Shown: one piece after another, positions 41,323 through 49,396 of the stretch | Numbering within the stretch: position 1 is the first letter of the stretch | Layout: every line of letters begins with the position of its first letter | The notes under the pieces: model-generated | What the model was told of the DNA's origin: nothing | The model's input: only the letters and a program-made list of their open reading frames with translations | The model's database searches: none | Position numbers and translations under genes: made by a program | Assembly: GCA_024684375.1 (NCBI GenBank) | Contig: JAIKWZ010000018.1 | Span: 62,001 to 126,000 of the forward strand | DNA: 64,000 nucleotides | Direction: 5' to 3' | From: Clostridiales bacterium | GTDB taxonomy: Bacteria; Bacillota; Clostridia; Christensenellales; Aristaeellaceae

Positions 41323-42204
41323 TCAGATCAGCTTCACCGTGAACCAGCTGGTGTACACCTGCCCGGGTTTGAGCAGGGTCACATAGGGCTTGGTCTCGAA
41401 GTCGTCGCCGTCGCTCACCCGGCCGGGCATGCCGTGCCAGGGCTCAAGGCACAGGTAGGGCGCGTTGGCTTTGGGCTTGGTCCATACTGCGAGCACCTCC
41501 ATCTTGGGGAACTCGAAGTATATGCCTTTGCCGCTTTCCCTGTGCACCAGCTTTACTGCGCGGCTGTTGAGACCCGCGAACAGCAGCGCGTCTTTGTCGA
41601 ACAGGCTGTGATCGAGGGGCAGGGTGCGCGCGTCCGTAAACGCGCTTAACTTTTCCTCACCGTCGATAAGGTAGCCGTCGGGCGCCATGCAGATCATGCC
41701 CTTTTCCGGCTGCTCGAAGACCAGCTGATAGTCGCTGAAAGCCGCGTCTTCTTCCATGGGGCAGACGAAGCCCGGATGCCCGCCCAGGCACAGAGGCATA
41801 GTCTCTTCAGAACGGTTTTCCACAAGGAAGGTGGTGGTATAGCCACCCTCAAACAGGCGGTAGGTCACGTGGAACGCGAAGGAGAAGGGATACATCTCCC
41901 GCGTTTCGGGGCTGTCCCTGAGCACCAGGTCGATAAAATCCTTGCCGAGGTGGCTGAGCTCGAATTCCGGATTGCGGGTAAAGCCGTGCTTGGGCATGGG
42001 ATAAAACTTTCCGTTTATCCTGACTTTGTTGTCTCTTACCGACCCGCACACGGGGAAAAGCACAGGCGCGTGCTGCGCCCAGACGCTTGGATCAGCCTGC
42101 CAGATGACCTCTCGCCCGTCCGCGCCTTTAAAAGAGGTTATCTGAGCGCCTTTCTGCCTTACGGCAGCCGTGGTAGAACCGTACTTAAGATAATACTCCG
42201 CCAT
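41323..42204 (-). CDS. Aldose 1-epimerase family protein (LacX-like)
   Basis: A galactose-mutarotase-fold protein of 293 residues. It interconverts alpha and beta anomers of sugars or sugar phosphates. HAPVLFPVCGSVRDN, MPKHGFTRN and LGGHPGFVCP match the LacX/YeaD-like branch, with the catalytic His in the GGHPGF block and a Glu expected in the C-terminal YLCLEPWHGMP block. The ribosome site GGAGG lies 6 nt before the ATG. It lies 30 nt downstream of the FAD oxidoreductase gene in the same orientation and may share its transcript. Confidence 0.88.
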   Translation of the reverse strand: MAEYYLKYGSTTAAVRQKGAQITSFKGADGREVIWQADPSVWAQHAPVLFPVCGSVRDNKVRINGKFYPMPKHGFTRNPEFELSHLGKDFIDLVLRDSPETREMYPFSFAFHVTYRLFEGGYTTTFLVENRSEETMPLCLGGHPGFVCPMEEDAAFSDYQLVFEQPEKGMICMAPDGYLIDGEEKLSAFTDARTLPLDHSLFDKDALLFAGLNSRAVKLVHRESGKGIYFEFPKMEVLAVWTKPKANAPYLCLEPWHGMPGRVSDGDDFETKPYVTLLKPGQVYTSWFTVKLI

Positions 42205-42234
42205 AAAAAACCTCCAGCTGTCAATTATATTAGC

Positions 42235-43413
42235 TTATCGAACACAAAGCTGATTTATATGAAACGGGATCCCGCGCCGGCTCAATTCCTTCTGGACCGT
42301 GCGGGCGTCGCCGCCTTTTGCCGCCGCGATGCCCGCGGCTTCGCCCGACACCGCGCAGCAGGGTATCACTCTAATTATATCCCACATCTCGTCGTCCGCG
42401 GAGACGATCCTGCCGCATGCGAACAGGTTTTCGATATCTGAGCGCAGCGCGCCAAAAGGCAGTTCGTACACCGGCCCCGCCTGTCTCCAGTTGGACACCA
42501 TGCCTACACTGTCAGTAAACGAGCTGAACTCGTCCGAAAGCCTGAGCGCCGCTTTGCCGGCGATACGGCGCGACATGCGCACCTGCGGTATCTGAGGCAG
42601 CACAGTGAGCGTGTGGGCGTCGGACAGTTCGCCACCTGAGAGGAAATCCCGCTTAATAAGGCGGTGGGCGGCGGCCATCACACGGGACAATCCGCCGGCA
42701 TCGGTGCCCGCAAAGCCGCCCGGCACGTGCTCACCCGGCGCGGGGGCAGAGCCCAGCGTATGCAGGACGTGCCTGCCGTTCTCGTAAGAATAGTACCACG
42801 CCGCCTGACGGTTGCCAAGAGAGTATTCCGCGGTCTCGGCCCCGGAAAGCCTGAACAGAGTTGCGTCACCGCTGGCGTCCACGAAACCGCCCGATTCGTA
42901 AGCGTACAGTTCTCCCGAACGGTCCATGCACACGACGGCCCTCACGCGCTCTTTATCTGTGACCGAGGCGCACAGCTGGGCGCCGTAGAGGATATCCACC
43001 TGGGCATCCAGCAGCAGTTCCTCCGCCAGGCAGGCGAACAGGCTCGCGTTAAAACGGCACGCGTATCTGTGTTTCGCGCGCTCCGCTTTGTCCGAGGCGT
43101 TCTGCCAGCACTCCGGGACGGGCTCTTCCGCGCCTTTGGATACGGACAGGCGCAGCAGTTCCTCGGCTATGCCGAAGGAGACCTGTGTGCCCCTGCCGTC
43201 GCACAGGGGCAGGAATATGGTGACAAGTCCCAGAGTGGCCAAACCGCCCAGGGTGAACTCCCTTTCAATGAGCAGCACCTTGCCCGCTCCGGCACGCCTG
43301 GCCGAGAGCGCCGCGGCGATGCCCGCGACCCCGCCGCCGGCCACGATGACGTCGTAACTGCCCCGGACAGGCACGTCGCGGGCAGGTATCGAGACTGTTT
43401 TGACCATGCTCAT
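42235..43413 (-). CDS. FAD-dependent oxidoreductase
   Basis: A 392-residue flavoprotein of the FAD_oxidored type. VAGGGVAGIAAALSARRAG is the Rossmann FAD loop, and GGFVDASGDATLFRLSG is the second FAD contact. Proteins of this group are frequent in polysaccharide loci and are mostly uncharacterised. The ATG overlaps the stop of the preceding gene (ATGA) and GGGGAAAG lies upstream. CGRIVSADDEMWDIIRVIPCCAVSG near the C-terminus is a typical end block containing the invariant flavin-contact region. The substrate is unknown. Confidence 0.85.
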   Translation of the reverse strand: MSMVKTVSIPARDVPVRGSYDVIVAGGGVAGIAAALSARRAGAGKVLLIEREFTLGGLATLGLVTIFLPLCDGRGTQVSFGIAEELLRLSVSKGAEEPVPECWQNASDKAERAKHRYACRFNASLFACLAEELLLDAQVDILYGAQLCASVTDKERVRAVVCMDRSGELYAYESGGFVDASGDATLFRLSGAETAEYSLGNRQAAWYYSYENGRHVLHTLGSAPAPGEHVPGGFAGTDAGGLSRVMAAAHRLIKRDFLSGGELSDAHTLTVLPQIPQVRMSRRIAGKAALRLSDEFSSFTDSVGMVSNWRQAGPVYELPFGALRSDIENLFACGRIVSADDEMWDIIRVIPCCAVSGEAAGIAAAKGGDARTVQKELSRRGIPFHINQLCVR

Positions 43414-44129
43414 TTCGCTTTCCCCGCGCTGCCCAGATCCAGCCCTGTGTAAGGACTGAACGTCAGCGCAGAGTCATATATTTTTATCTTCATTCCTTTA
43501 TTTAAAGTGATTTTTCCTATGGTATATAGCGGCGAGGAACAGTCAAACGAATCATAAACGTCCTCATCATCTTCGTCCCTGTAAAGGTCGATCTCGGAAA
43601 AGTCGTCTGAAGTCAGGGTGTACACGCCCGCGGGCACATCTTCACCCACAATGTATTCGCCGACAGGCACCACGAACGAACCTGGACGCCGCTGCGCGGC
43701 TTTTTTCGCTTCGGGGACTGTGGGCGCTGGGTATTCCGTTTTTTGCGTATCCTCCAGCTTGGATACCAGAAAACTGAAGCGGCCGCTGGACTGGCAAACT
43801 TTTTCGGTCACTTTTTTGCTGCCGCTCTTCTTTTCGCTGTAGAACACGAGGAACGTGAACTCATTATCCCGATGCACCTGTTTTGAATTCACAGCGCCGA
43901 GATACATGCCTATGTCTCCGGCAAGCATGCGCCCTACGACTGCGTTTGAGAGCACGCCTTTCTCGGTCACGTATTCCACGCCGTTAACGGCGATTATACG
44001 CGTTTTCGTTATCAGCTTATCCACGGAGCGGGTACCGTTGTTGTACCGCTTTTTGTCGACCTCAAGCCAGACCGACAGAGCTATCGCGAAAGGCAGGAAT
44101 ATAAGCATGACAGTCAGAAATTCCCTCAT
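43410..44129 (-). CDS. Membrane-anchored protein of unknown function
   Basis: A 239-residue protein with one N-terminal membrane helix (about 4-22) and an otherwise polar chain. The C-terminal half has PVGEYIVGEDVPAGVYTL, a pattern seen in small secreted beta-domains of Firmicutes (GxYxVGxDIPAGxY). It then turns acidic (YRDEDDEDVYD) and ends with TLNKGMKIKIYDSALTFSPY. I cannot assign a function. AAGGAGG precedes the ATG. It overlaps the FAD oxidoreductase gene, so the two are co-translated. Confidence 0.75.
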   Translation of the reverse strand: MREFLTVMLIFLPFAIALSVWLEVDKKRYNNGTRSVDKLITKTRIIAVNGVEYVTEKGVLSNAVVGRMLAGDIGMYLGAVNSKQVHRDNEFTFLVFYSEKKSGSKKVTEKVCQSSGRFSFLVSKLEDTQKTEYPAPTVPEAKKAAQRRPGSFVVPVGEYIVGEDVPAGVYTLTSDDFSEIDLYRDEDDEDVYDSFDCSSPLYTIGKITLNKGMKIKIYDSALTFSPYTGLDLGSAGKAK

Positions 44130-44247
44130 ATCGGATCCTCCTTAACGCTTCGCTCGGGATAAAACGCGCAAACTGTATAATTCTGCGTTTCACCTGCGTT
44201 TTCCTGCAGGCGGGGAAAAACGTGGCAAAAAGCGCGCGCCGCCGGCG

Positions 44248-44277
44248 TTGACAGCCTCTTATAAGCGCTGTTATAAT
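44248..44277 (+). promoter_or_regulatory. Promoter of the VOC protein gene
   Basis: TTGACA and TATAAT with an 18-nt spacer, both perfect hexamers. The start codon lies 44 nt downstream, preceded by GGGAGG. Confidence 0.75.
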
Positions 44278-44301
44278 ACGCGTGCAGCCCCTTGGGCACA
44301 A
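44273..44301 (-). promoter_or_regulatory. Possible divergent promoter for 44129-41323
   Basis: On the minus strand TTGTGC, 17-nt spacer, TATTAT. Its -10 overlaps the -10 of the plus-strand promoter, so the two would compete. It would give a leader of about 140 nt. Confidence 0.4.
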
Positions 44302-44320
44302 AGATCGGGAGGATACATGA

Positions 44321-44719
44321 ATGAAAATTACAGGAATCGCGCACGCCGCCTACGATGTCAGCGACATGCGGGCCTCGCTGGAGTTTTACGTGACTAAACT
44401 GGGGATGAAGCACGCGTTTTCCATTCCCCGTGATGACGGTACACCCTGGATAGAGTACATAAAACTGGCGGAGGGGCAGTTCATAGAGCTGTTCTATTCC
44501 GACGGGGGCTTTGAAGGCAGGAGCTCGTACGGACATTTGTGCCTTCAGGTGCCTGACTGCGCGCAGGCGGAGCGGGAACTCATAAAAGCGGGAGTGGAGA
44601 TAGACGTGGCTCCCTGCCGGGGCAAGGACAATAACATCCAGATGTGGATACACGACCCGGACGGCAACCGCATTGAAATAATGCAGATAGACCTGTCCTC
44701 ACCGCAGGCGACGGCGTAA
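44321..44719 (+). CDS. Glyoxalase/VOC superfamily protein
   Basis: A 132-residue metal-binding protein of the vicinal oxygen chelate fold. The two beta-alpha-beta modules start at KITGIAHAAYDVSDM and SSYGHLCLQVPD. Likely metal ligands are His8, Glu in FIELFY, His in YGHLCLQ and Glu in NRIEIMQ, matching lactoylglutathione lyase-like proteins. Small VOC proteins also include epimerases and resistance proteins. It lies 8 nt upstream of an unassigned (alpha/alpha)6-type protein, which hints at a sugar-acid substrate rather than methylglyoxal. Confidence 0.82.
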   Translation: MKITGIAHAAYDVSDMRASLEFYVTKLGMKHAFSIPRDDGTPWIEYIKLAEGQFIELFYSDGGFEGRSSYGHLCLQVPDCAQAERELIKAGVEIDVAPCRGKDNNIQMWIHDPDGNRIEIMQIDLSSPQATA

Positions 44720-44727
44720 GAGAGCCT

Positions 44728-46491
44728 ATGGCGATACATCCTGCCACGGACGCGGCAGCAGAGTACGAGGAGCTGCTCAAAACCTGGCTGGACGCGCTGC
44801 TGGCTTACATGCTGCGCGATCCGGCGCACCCGTCTTTGGACGGCGGGATCATTTGTCCCGCCTGTCAGGCGATCCACGGACGCTGCCGCGAGGCGGTGTA
44901 CCCTCTCATGTGCATGGCGCGGCGTACGGGGGAGAGCAGGTATCTGGACGCGGCAAGGCGGCTGTTCGCGTGGTCGGAGGAGCTGCTCTGCGACGACTTT
45001 AGCCTCTACAACGACGCACGCAACGACTGGAGGGGCGTAACGGTATTCGCGTTCCTGGCGTACATCATGGCGCTGCGCTTCCACGGGGAACTGCTTTCGG
45101 AAGAGGAACGAGGCGTCTGGGAGGCGCGGCTGCGTGCCATGGCGGAATGGCTCAGGCAGAATATCACGCCCTCCGCCAAGGCGCACATCAATTATCCCGC
45201 TGCCAACGCCGCCGCTCTGGCGCTCGCGGGGGAGTTTTTTCATGACGAAGCATGCACTGAGAGCGCACGTGCGCTGGCGCGGGAAGTCCTGTCCCGCGTG
45301 AGCGCGAACGGTCTTATATACGGCGAAGGCGCATCCAGGGACAGCGTTACCTCCGGGGGCGTACGCCCGGTGGATATCTGTTACAACGTGGAAGAAACCT
45401 TGCCTGCCCTGCTCGAGTACGCCCGCGCGGCGCAGGATGGCGGCGCCATGGCCGAGGTGCTCCGTCTCGCACGGGCGCATCTGGACTTCATGCTGCCCGA
45501 CGGGGCGTGGGACGACAGCATGGGCACGCGCAATTTCAAGTGGACGTACTGGGGCAGCCGTACCACTGGAGGCTGTCAGGCTCTGTTCAACGCGCTTGGA
45601 AAGCACGACGGTGTTTTTGCCGAAGCGGCGTTAAGGAACCTCCGCATTATGAAACAGGCCACGCGGGGACTTTTGTATGGCGGCATGCATTACCTTCAGC
45701 ACGGGGAGCGTCCCTGCGTTCATCATTCAATAAGCCGCGCCGCAGCTTTGGCGCAGGCGCTGGATGAGGGCATAGCGCCGTATGTGCCCGCGTCCATTCC
45801 CTCAGACGCTTCCGAGCAGATGAGGCTTTACACGGAACTGGGCTGTCTCAGGCTCTCAGCAGGCGGCTGGCAGCTCAGCGTATGCTTCGGCGACCTTGCG
45901 TGCATGAAGGGCGGCAACGCGTCGGGCGGAACGGTCACGCTGCTGTGGAACCGCGCTTTAGGGCCTGTGCTCGCGGTCGCCAACACGGATTTCTCTCTCA
46001 AAGAGCCCCACAACCAGCAGCTCACCCGCAAAAGGTCGCAGCTCAGGAACGTGTGCCCCCGGCTGGAGCTGGTATTGGGAGGAACGGTGTACTCACAGGC
46101 CTATGACCTGAACGCCCACGTGAGTGCGGAACGAAAGGGCGAGGCGTTCGTCGTCACCTCTGTCGGCAGACTGTGTGACATAGACCATGTGCCTGTTGAG
46201 GGCGGGGATTTCCACGCGGAGTACACGCTTAACGGCTCCGGCTTGACGCTTCGGGCTGACATAGCCGCCCTATACGCGCGGGACGCGAGATTCGTGCTGC
46301 CCGTCATACTGCGCGAGGGCGCGCGCTTCACGCTCTCGGGCAAGGCGTCGACAGACGGCCTGCTGACGGTAACTTCCTTAACGCCCCTTAGCACCGGCGG
46401 GCTGATTTTTGCCCTGTCGCCCGGCTTTGAGGCGGAGGAACTGTGGACGAAGCCTGACGCGAATGGGCGGATCGAATTAAGGATAGAGTGA
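44728..46491 (+). CDS. Putative (alpha/alpha)6-barrel carbohydrate-active enzyme, family unassigned
   Basis: A 587-residue cytosolic protein without signal peptide. The N-terminal 350 residues are helical with repeated patterns of a toroid (GIICPACQAIHGRCREAVYP, ARRTGESRYLDAARRLF, HINYPAANAAALALAGEFF). The C-terminal 230 residues are beta-rich. That layout fits heparinase II/III-like polysaccharide lyases or related uronidases, but I do not recognise a defined family and cannot point to catalytic residues with certainty. The CPxCxxIHGRCxEAxYP block is a likely active-site or metal-binding signature. It is paired with the VOC gene behind a consensus promoter. The ribosome site AGAGAG is modest. 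Confidence 0.65.
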   Translation: MAIHPATDAAAEYEELLKTWLDALLAYMLRDPAHPSLDGGIICPACQAIHGRCREAVYPLMCMARRTGESRYLDAARRLFAWSEELLCDDFSLYNDARNDWRGVTVFAFLAYIMALRFHGELLSEEERGVWEARLRAMAEWLRQNITPSAKAHINYPAANAAALALAGEFFHDEACTESARALAREVLSRVSANGLIYGEGASRDSVTSGGVRPVDICYNVEETLPALLEYARAAQDGGAMAEVLRLARAHLDFMLPDGAWDDSMGTRNFKWTYWGSRTTGGCQALFNALGKHDGVFAEAALRNLRIMKQATRGLLYGGMHYLQHGERPCVHHSISRAAALAQALDEGIAPYVPASIPSDASEQMRLYTELGCLRLSAGGWQLSVCFGDLACMKGGNASGGTVTLLWNRALGPVLAVANTDFSLKEPHNQQLTRKRSQLRNVCPRLELVLGGTVYSQAYDLNAHVSAERKGEAFVVTSVGRLCDIDHVPVEGGDFHAEYTLNGSGLTLRADIAALYARDARFVLPVILREGARFTLSGKASTDGLLTVTSLTPLSTGGLIFALSPGFEAEELWTKPDANGRIELRIE

Positions 46492-46564
46492 GAAAGGGCG
46501 GCCGCCCCGTGCGGCGAACCGACCCCGCAGCCGCAACGCCTGAGCCGGTAACAGTTATTTATGG

Positions 46565-46592
46565 AAAAAACCGCCTGCACGGCGGTTTTTTT
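46565..46592. terminator. Bidirectional terminator
   Basis: AAAAAACCGCC and GGCGGTTTTTT pair around TGCAC, giving A- and T-rich flanks on both strands. It separates the convergent (alpha/alpha)6 protein gene and the metallo-hydrolase gene. The remainder of 46492-46678 shows no gene. Confidence 0.92.
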
Positions 46593-46678
46593 GTATCGTT
46601 TTGAACGGATAGGGAAATCCCGGGGCTCATGCGAAAGGAAACGAACAGAGGGACGGGGCAATAGAGGTCATAAGACGG

Positions 46679-47410
46679 CTATATTTCCGCCTCCAGACCG
46701 TCGAAGCAGACGACGAAGGGAGGAGTGGCGGCTTTTTCCAATTCCGCCTGTGACGGATGCAGAGTGCGGGCCATATGCGTCAGGAACACGGGCGCGTCCG
46801 GCTTAAGTATGCCGGTGCGCTTAAGCGTGGACGTCATTATTCGCAGCATGGGCAGGGAGTTGTGCTCGAATACGCGATAGTCTCCGTCATGACCGTCACC
46901 TATGGTCGCGTCGAACACCGCCGCGTCCAGCTGAAGCCTGCGAATGAAGCGGTACTCATAGTTCAGCAGCCAGGCTCCGTCGGTGGCGTAGAGCAGCCGC
47001 ACGCTGTCTTTATCTATAAGATAATGCAGGGTAGTTTCGTATTCCCGCTCCGTGGAGTGGTTAGAGGGCAGAGGAGTCAGCGTGAAGCCCGCCGCGCGCA
47101 CTGGCTCTCCGACCTTCAGAGGCGTCACCGTTAGGCCGTCACCTGAGATTTCGTCTGCCCAGCTTTCGTGCGCCCACACGCGGCATGGAGCAAGCGCCCT
47201 GAGCGCCTCGGGGTCGAAGTGATCCCTGTGGGAGTGGGTGAAGAATACGTCCGTGACCTCCGCGCCGTCGGGCAACATGTCAAGCGCAGGTCCAGTCACG
47301 TCAATAAGCAGACTATTATCCAGCAGCGTGCTGGTCAGCCTGCGGTATTCGCCGGAGGCGTCCGGAGCGGCCCAATCCGCCGCGCCCGTGCCCAAAAACT
47401 TAAGCTTCAT
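46679..47410 (-). CDS. Metallo-beta-lactamase-fold hydrolase (PhnP-like)
   Basis: A 243-residue dinuclear metal hydrolase. FLGTGAADWAAP opens the fold and THSHRDHFD is the HxHxDH metal motif. SNHSTERE and LTHMARTL supply further His ligands, and YATDGAWL has the bridging Asp. It resembles PhnP/tRNase Z-type phosphodiesterases or lactonases; no phosphonate genes adjoin it. A His-rich segment (DATIGDGHDGDYRVFEHN) lies near the active site. No strong ribosome site is visible beyond AGGTGAT. It lies 40 nt downstream of a second MBL-fold gene that is only distantly related. Confidence 0.82.
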   Translation of the reverse strand: MKLKFLGTGAADWAAPDASGEYRRLTSTLLDNSLLIDVTGPALDMLPDGAEVTDVFFTHSHRDHFDPEALRALAPCRVWAHESWADEISGDGLTVTPLKVGEPVRAAGFTLTPLPSNHSTEREYETTLHYLIDKDSVRLLYATDGAWLLNYEYRFIRRLQLDAAVFDATIGDGHDGDYRVFEHNSLPMLRIMTSTLKRTGILKPDAPVFLTHMARTLHPSQAELEKAATPPFVVCFDGLEAEI

Positions 47411-47450
47411 AGATGATCACCTAAAAAGGCAGCGGGAAACATGCCTTTGG

Positions 47451-48359
47451 TCAGGAGAATTTCAGCACCGGATTGGTTATCTTGGCTGTGATATACAAAG
47501 GGTTAGTCTCGTCCGCCTCGGGGAATATCCGGGGCAGCACTTTGTATTCCCCCGCAAAGGGCAGGGGGATCATGAGCGTGCCGTCCGCGCTGCTTAAGCA
47601 CTTTGTGTGTTCCGCCACAAATGTGTTGGCGGGGCGGGGCAGGTTGCGGTCCCACTCGTAGTGGGGCATGGGCCAGATTGAATATTCCGCTTCGTTCGCG
47701 GCGTATACCTCACTCGGAAGGCCGTTGAAGCCGTGGTGCGCCACCTGTATGAAGTCGCACTTAAGCTTTTCGGGCGTTTCCAAAAGCGACTGGGCGGCTA
47801 CCTTGGCCGCGTCGCCGGGCAGGAAGAACCGCGTGCCCTTAACTTTCAGCAGAAGCACGGCGGAGTTGTCGTTGAAATTGGTGATGGGCTGCTTCGCGTC
47901 TTTATAGGTGTACAGCACCTCGATCTCAGCCTCGCCGTATTTTACGATCTCTCCAGTTTCCAGCCCCAGTATTTTTGTGGACGCGGGCAGCTCATTAAGC
48001 ACGGTGTAAAACTCACGGAAAGTAGCGGGGTCGCTGTCCTGCCAGTACTCGGTCACGCCGGTGAAGTCGTAAGGCTGGAAGGAATAGCGCACCTCGTCTA
48101 TCACCGTGTCCGGATACATGCGGACATAATTGATGAACGCGCCTATATGGTCCTGATGCGCGTGGGAGAACAGCCAGGCGCGGATATGGATGCCGCCCGG
48201 GCACAGGGAAGCGAAAAAGTCGTGCAGCGCTTCCGCCTGACCGGGTGCGAAAAAGCCGCCGTCCTCGACGATAAGGCTGCCGTCGTCCAGCTGAAGCGCC
48301 CAGCACATGCCGCAGTTGACGTAGCGGAAATCGGTCTCGATCTGATAAAATGTGGACAT
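47451..48359 (-). CDS. Metallo-beta-lactamase-fold protein (ComEC/Rec2 hydrolase-like)
   Basis: A 302-residue protein with SHAHQDHIGAF as the HxHxDH motif and GDAAKVAAQSLL followed by VAHHGFNGLPSEVY as further metal ligands. The HHG-x-NG block is typical of the ComEC-type MBL branch. There are no membrane helices or signal peptide. The function is unknown; possibly a phosphodiesterase or nuclease-like hydrolase. TCAGGAG precedes the ATG. A 197-nt gap with palindromes separates it from the nitroreductase gene upstream. Confidence 0.8.
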   Translation of the reverse strand: MSTFYQIETDFRYVNCGMCWALQLDDGSLIVEDGGFFAPGQAEALHDFFASLCPGGIHIRAWLFSHAHQDHIGAFINYVRMYPDTVIDEVRYSFQPYDFTGVTEYWQDSDPATFREFYTVLNELPASTKILGLETGEIVKYGEAEIEVLYTYKDAKQPITNFNDNSAVLLLKVKGTRFFLPGDAAKVAAQSLLETPEKLKCDFIQVAHHGFNGLPSEVYAANEAEYSIWPMPHYEWDRNLPRPANTFVAEHTKCLSSADGTLMIPLPFAGEYKVLPRIFPEADETNPLYITAKITNPVLKFS

Positions 48360-48556
48360 GTTAAAACTCCTGAAATATTATTCGCCGCGCGCGGCGGGAA
48401 GCCAAGGTTTGCACTGTTGCCCGCTGAGGCCGAATAGATCCGGCGGGATATGGCAGTACTCGACGGTACCTTTTGTACATCAGGGAAACAGTCGCCCGCA
48501 AGCCGGACCGGCCTGCTGCTCGAAGCTGCCTTAAATGGTACAAAGCCTTTTTTAGT
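48360..48556 (-). other. Intergenic region with palindromes, possible leader
   Basis: No gene found in 197 nt. A perfect 14-bp palindrome (CGCCGCGCGCGGCG, 48383-48396) lies 24 nt upstream of the MBL start codon. Another potential stem (CCCGC to GCGGG, enclosing GCCG to CGGC) lies further upstream. No T-run terminator follows the nitroreductase gene, and no clear -10 box is visible. Confidence 0.35.
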
Positions 48557-49369
48557 TTAAAACTGTACGCTGGTCACGTATTCCGCGTTTTCCGGGACGC
48601 TCAGCCCGGGGTCTTTTACTAAGACCGCGGGGCTGTTACCCAGCTCACGGAGCCCCTCAACGAAATGGCACAGCGCTATGCCGGTATCGATCTTTTGCAG
48701 ATCTCCTGTTTTTTCGCCGGAGAAGCCTTTGCTCCGCGCCTCGTAAAAATGACAGCAGCCGTCCCGGACGATGATCCGCCAGGGCTGCCTGTTTACGGCG
48801 GAGGGAGCCCAGCGCACCATTTCAGCCGCGTCGGCTATGGGGCGAAGCTTTTCTTCAGGCAGAGGCGTGCCCCATTCGCGGTCATAAAACAGCTCGCTTA
48901 CCGGTTTGCGCGCATCCGCGCCAACTCCTTTGCGCATGAGCGTCTCCCGCAGGGAGCGCCTGGAAGCCGGGTAGCCGAGGGGGCTTACGCAGGGCATTAT
49001 CTCCCCTTCGCGCAGACCGGCAGCCCGCTCAAACGTTTCCCGTTTCATGGTGCCGGCGATCCAGGTGGTGCCTATGCCCAGCTGCCAGGCATACAGCACC
49101 AGCTTTTCAAAGGCATAGCCAAAGGCTGTCTCCGCGCCGGGGACCCTGGCGACGATACCGGCGACGTACAGAGTTTCCCCTGTGATCACCGGACTCGAAA
49201 GCCCGTTTTCCGCGGCGTCGAGCAGCACGAAGCGGACGGGTATGCCGAAGGGGTTGGTCACCGCGCTCATATACTCAGCCAATCGTTCCCTGTCAGCCGC
49301 GGCAAGCGGGCGGCCGTCAAAAGAACGGACACTTTTTCTGCTTTTTATCAGCTCGAGCAGCTCGGACAC
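48557..49369 (-). CDS. Nitroreductase-family protein (TM1586-like)
   Basis: An FMN-dependent oxidoreductase-fold protein of 270 residues. ELIKSRKSVRSFDGRPL is the nitroreductase N-terminus, WQLGIGTTWIAGT the central block, and MVRWAPSAVNRQPWRI a second phosphate-contact block that repeats the SxNxQPWxF motif. This arrangement, with an internal duplication of the half-domain, matches the putative TM nitroreductase family. The substrate is unknown. GGGAGG lies 5-7 nt before the ATG. It is downstream of the sugar permease genes in the same direction, 27 nt away, and may be read through from them. Confidence 0.88.
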   Translation of the reverse strand: MSELLELIKSRKSVRSFDGRPLAAADRERLAEYMSAVTNPFGIPVRFVLLDAAENGLSSPVITGETLYVAGIVARVPGAETAFGYAFEKLVLYAWQLGIGTTWIAGTMKRETFERAAGLREGEIMPCVSPLGYPASRRSLRETLMRKGVGADARKPVSELFYDREWGTPLPEEKLRPIADAAEMVRWAPSAVNRQPWRIIVRDGCCHFYEARSKGFSGEKTGDLQKIDTGIALCHFVEGLRELGNSPAVLVKDPGLSVPENAEYVTSVQF

Positions 49370-49396
49370 ATCGTACCTCCCGTGACAGGGAAAGGC

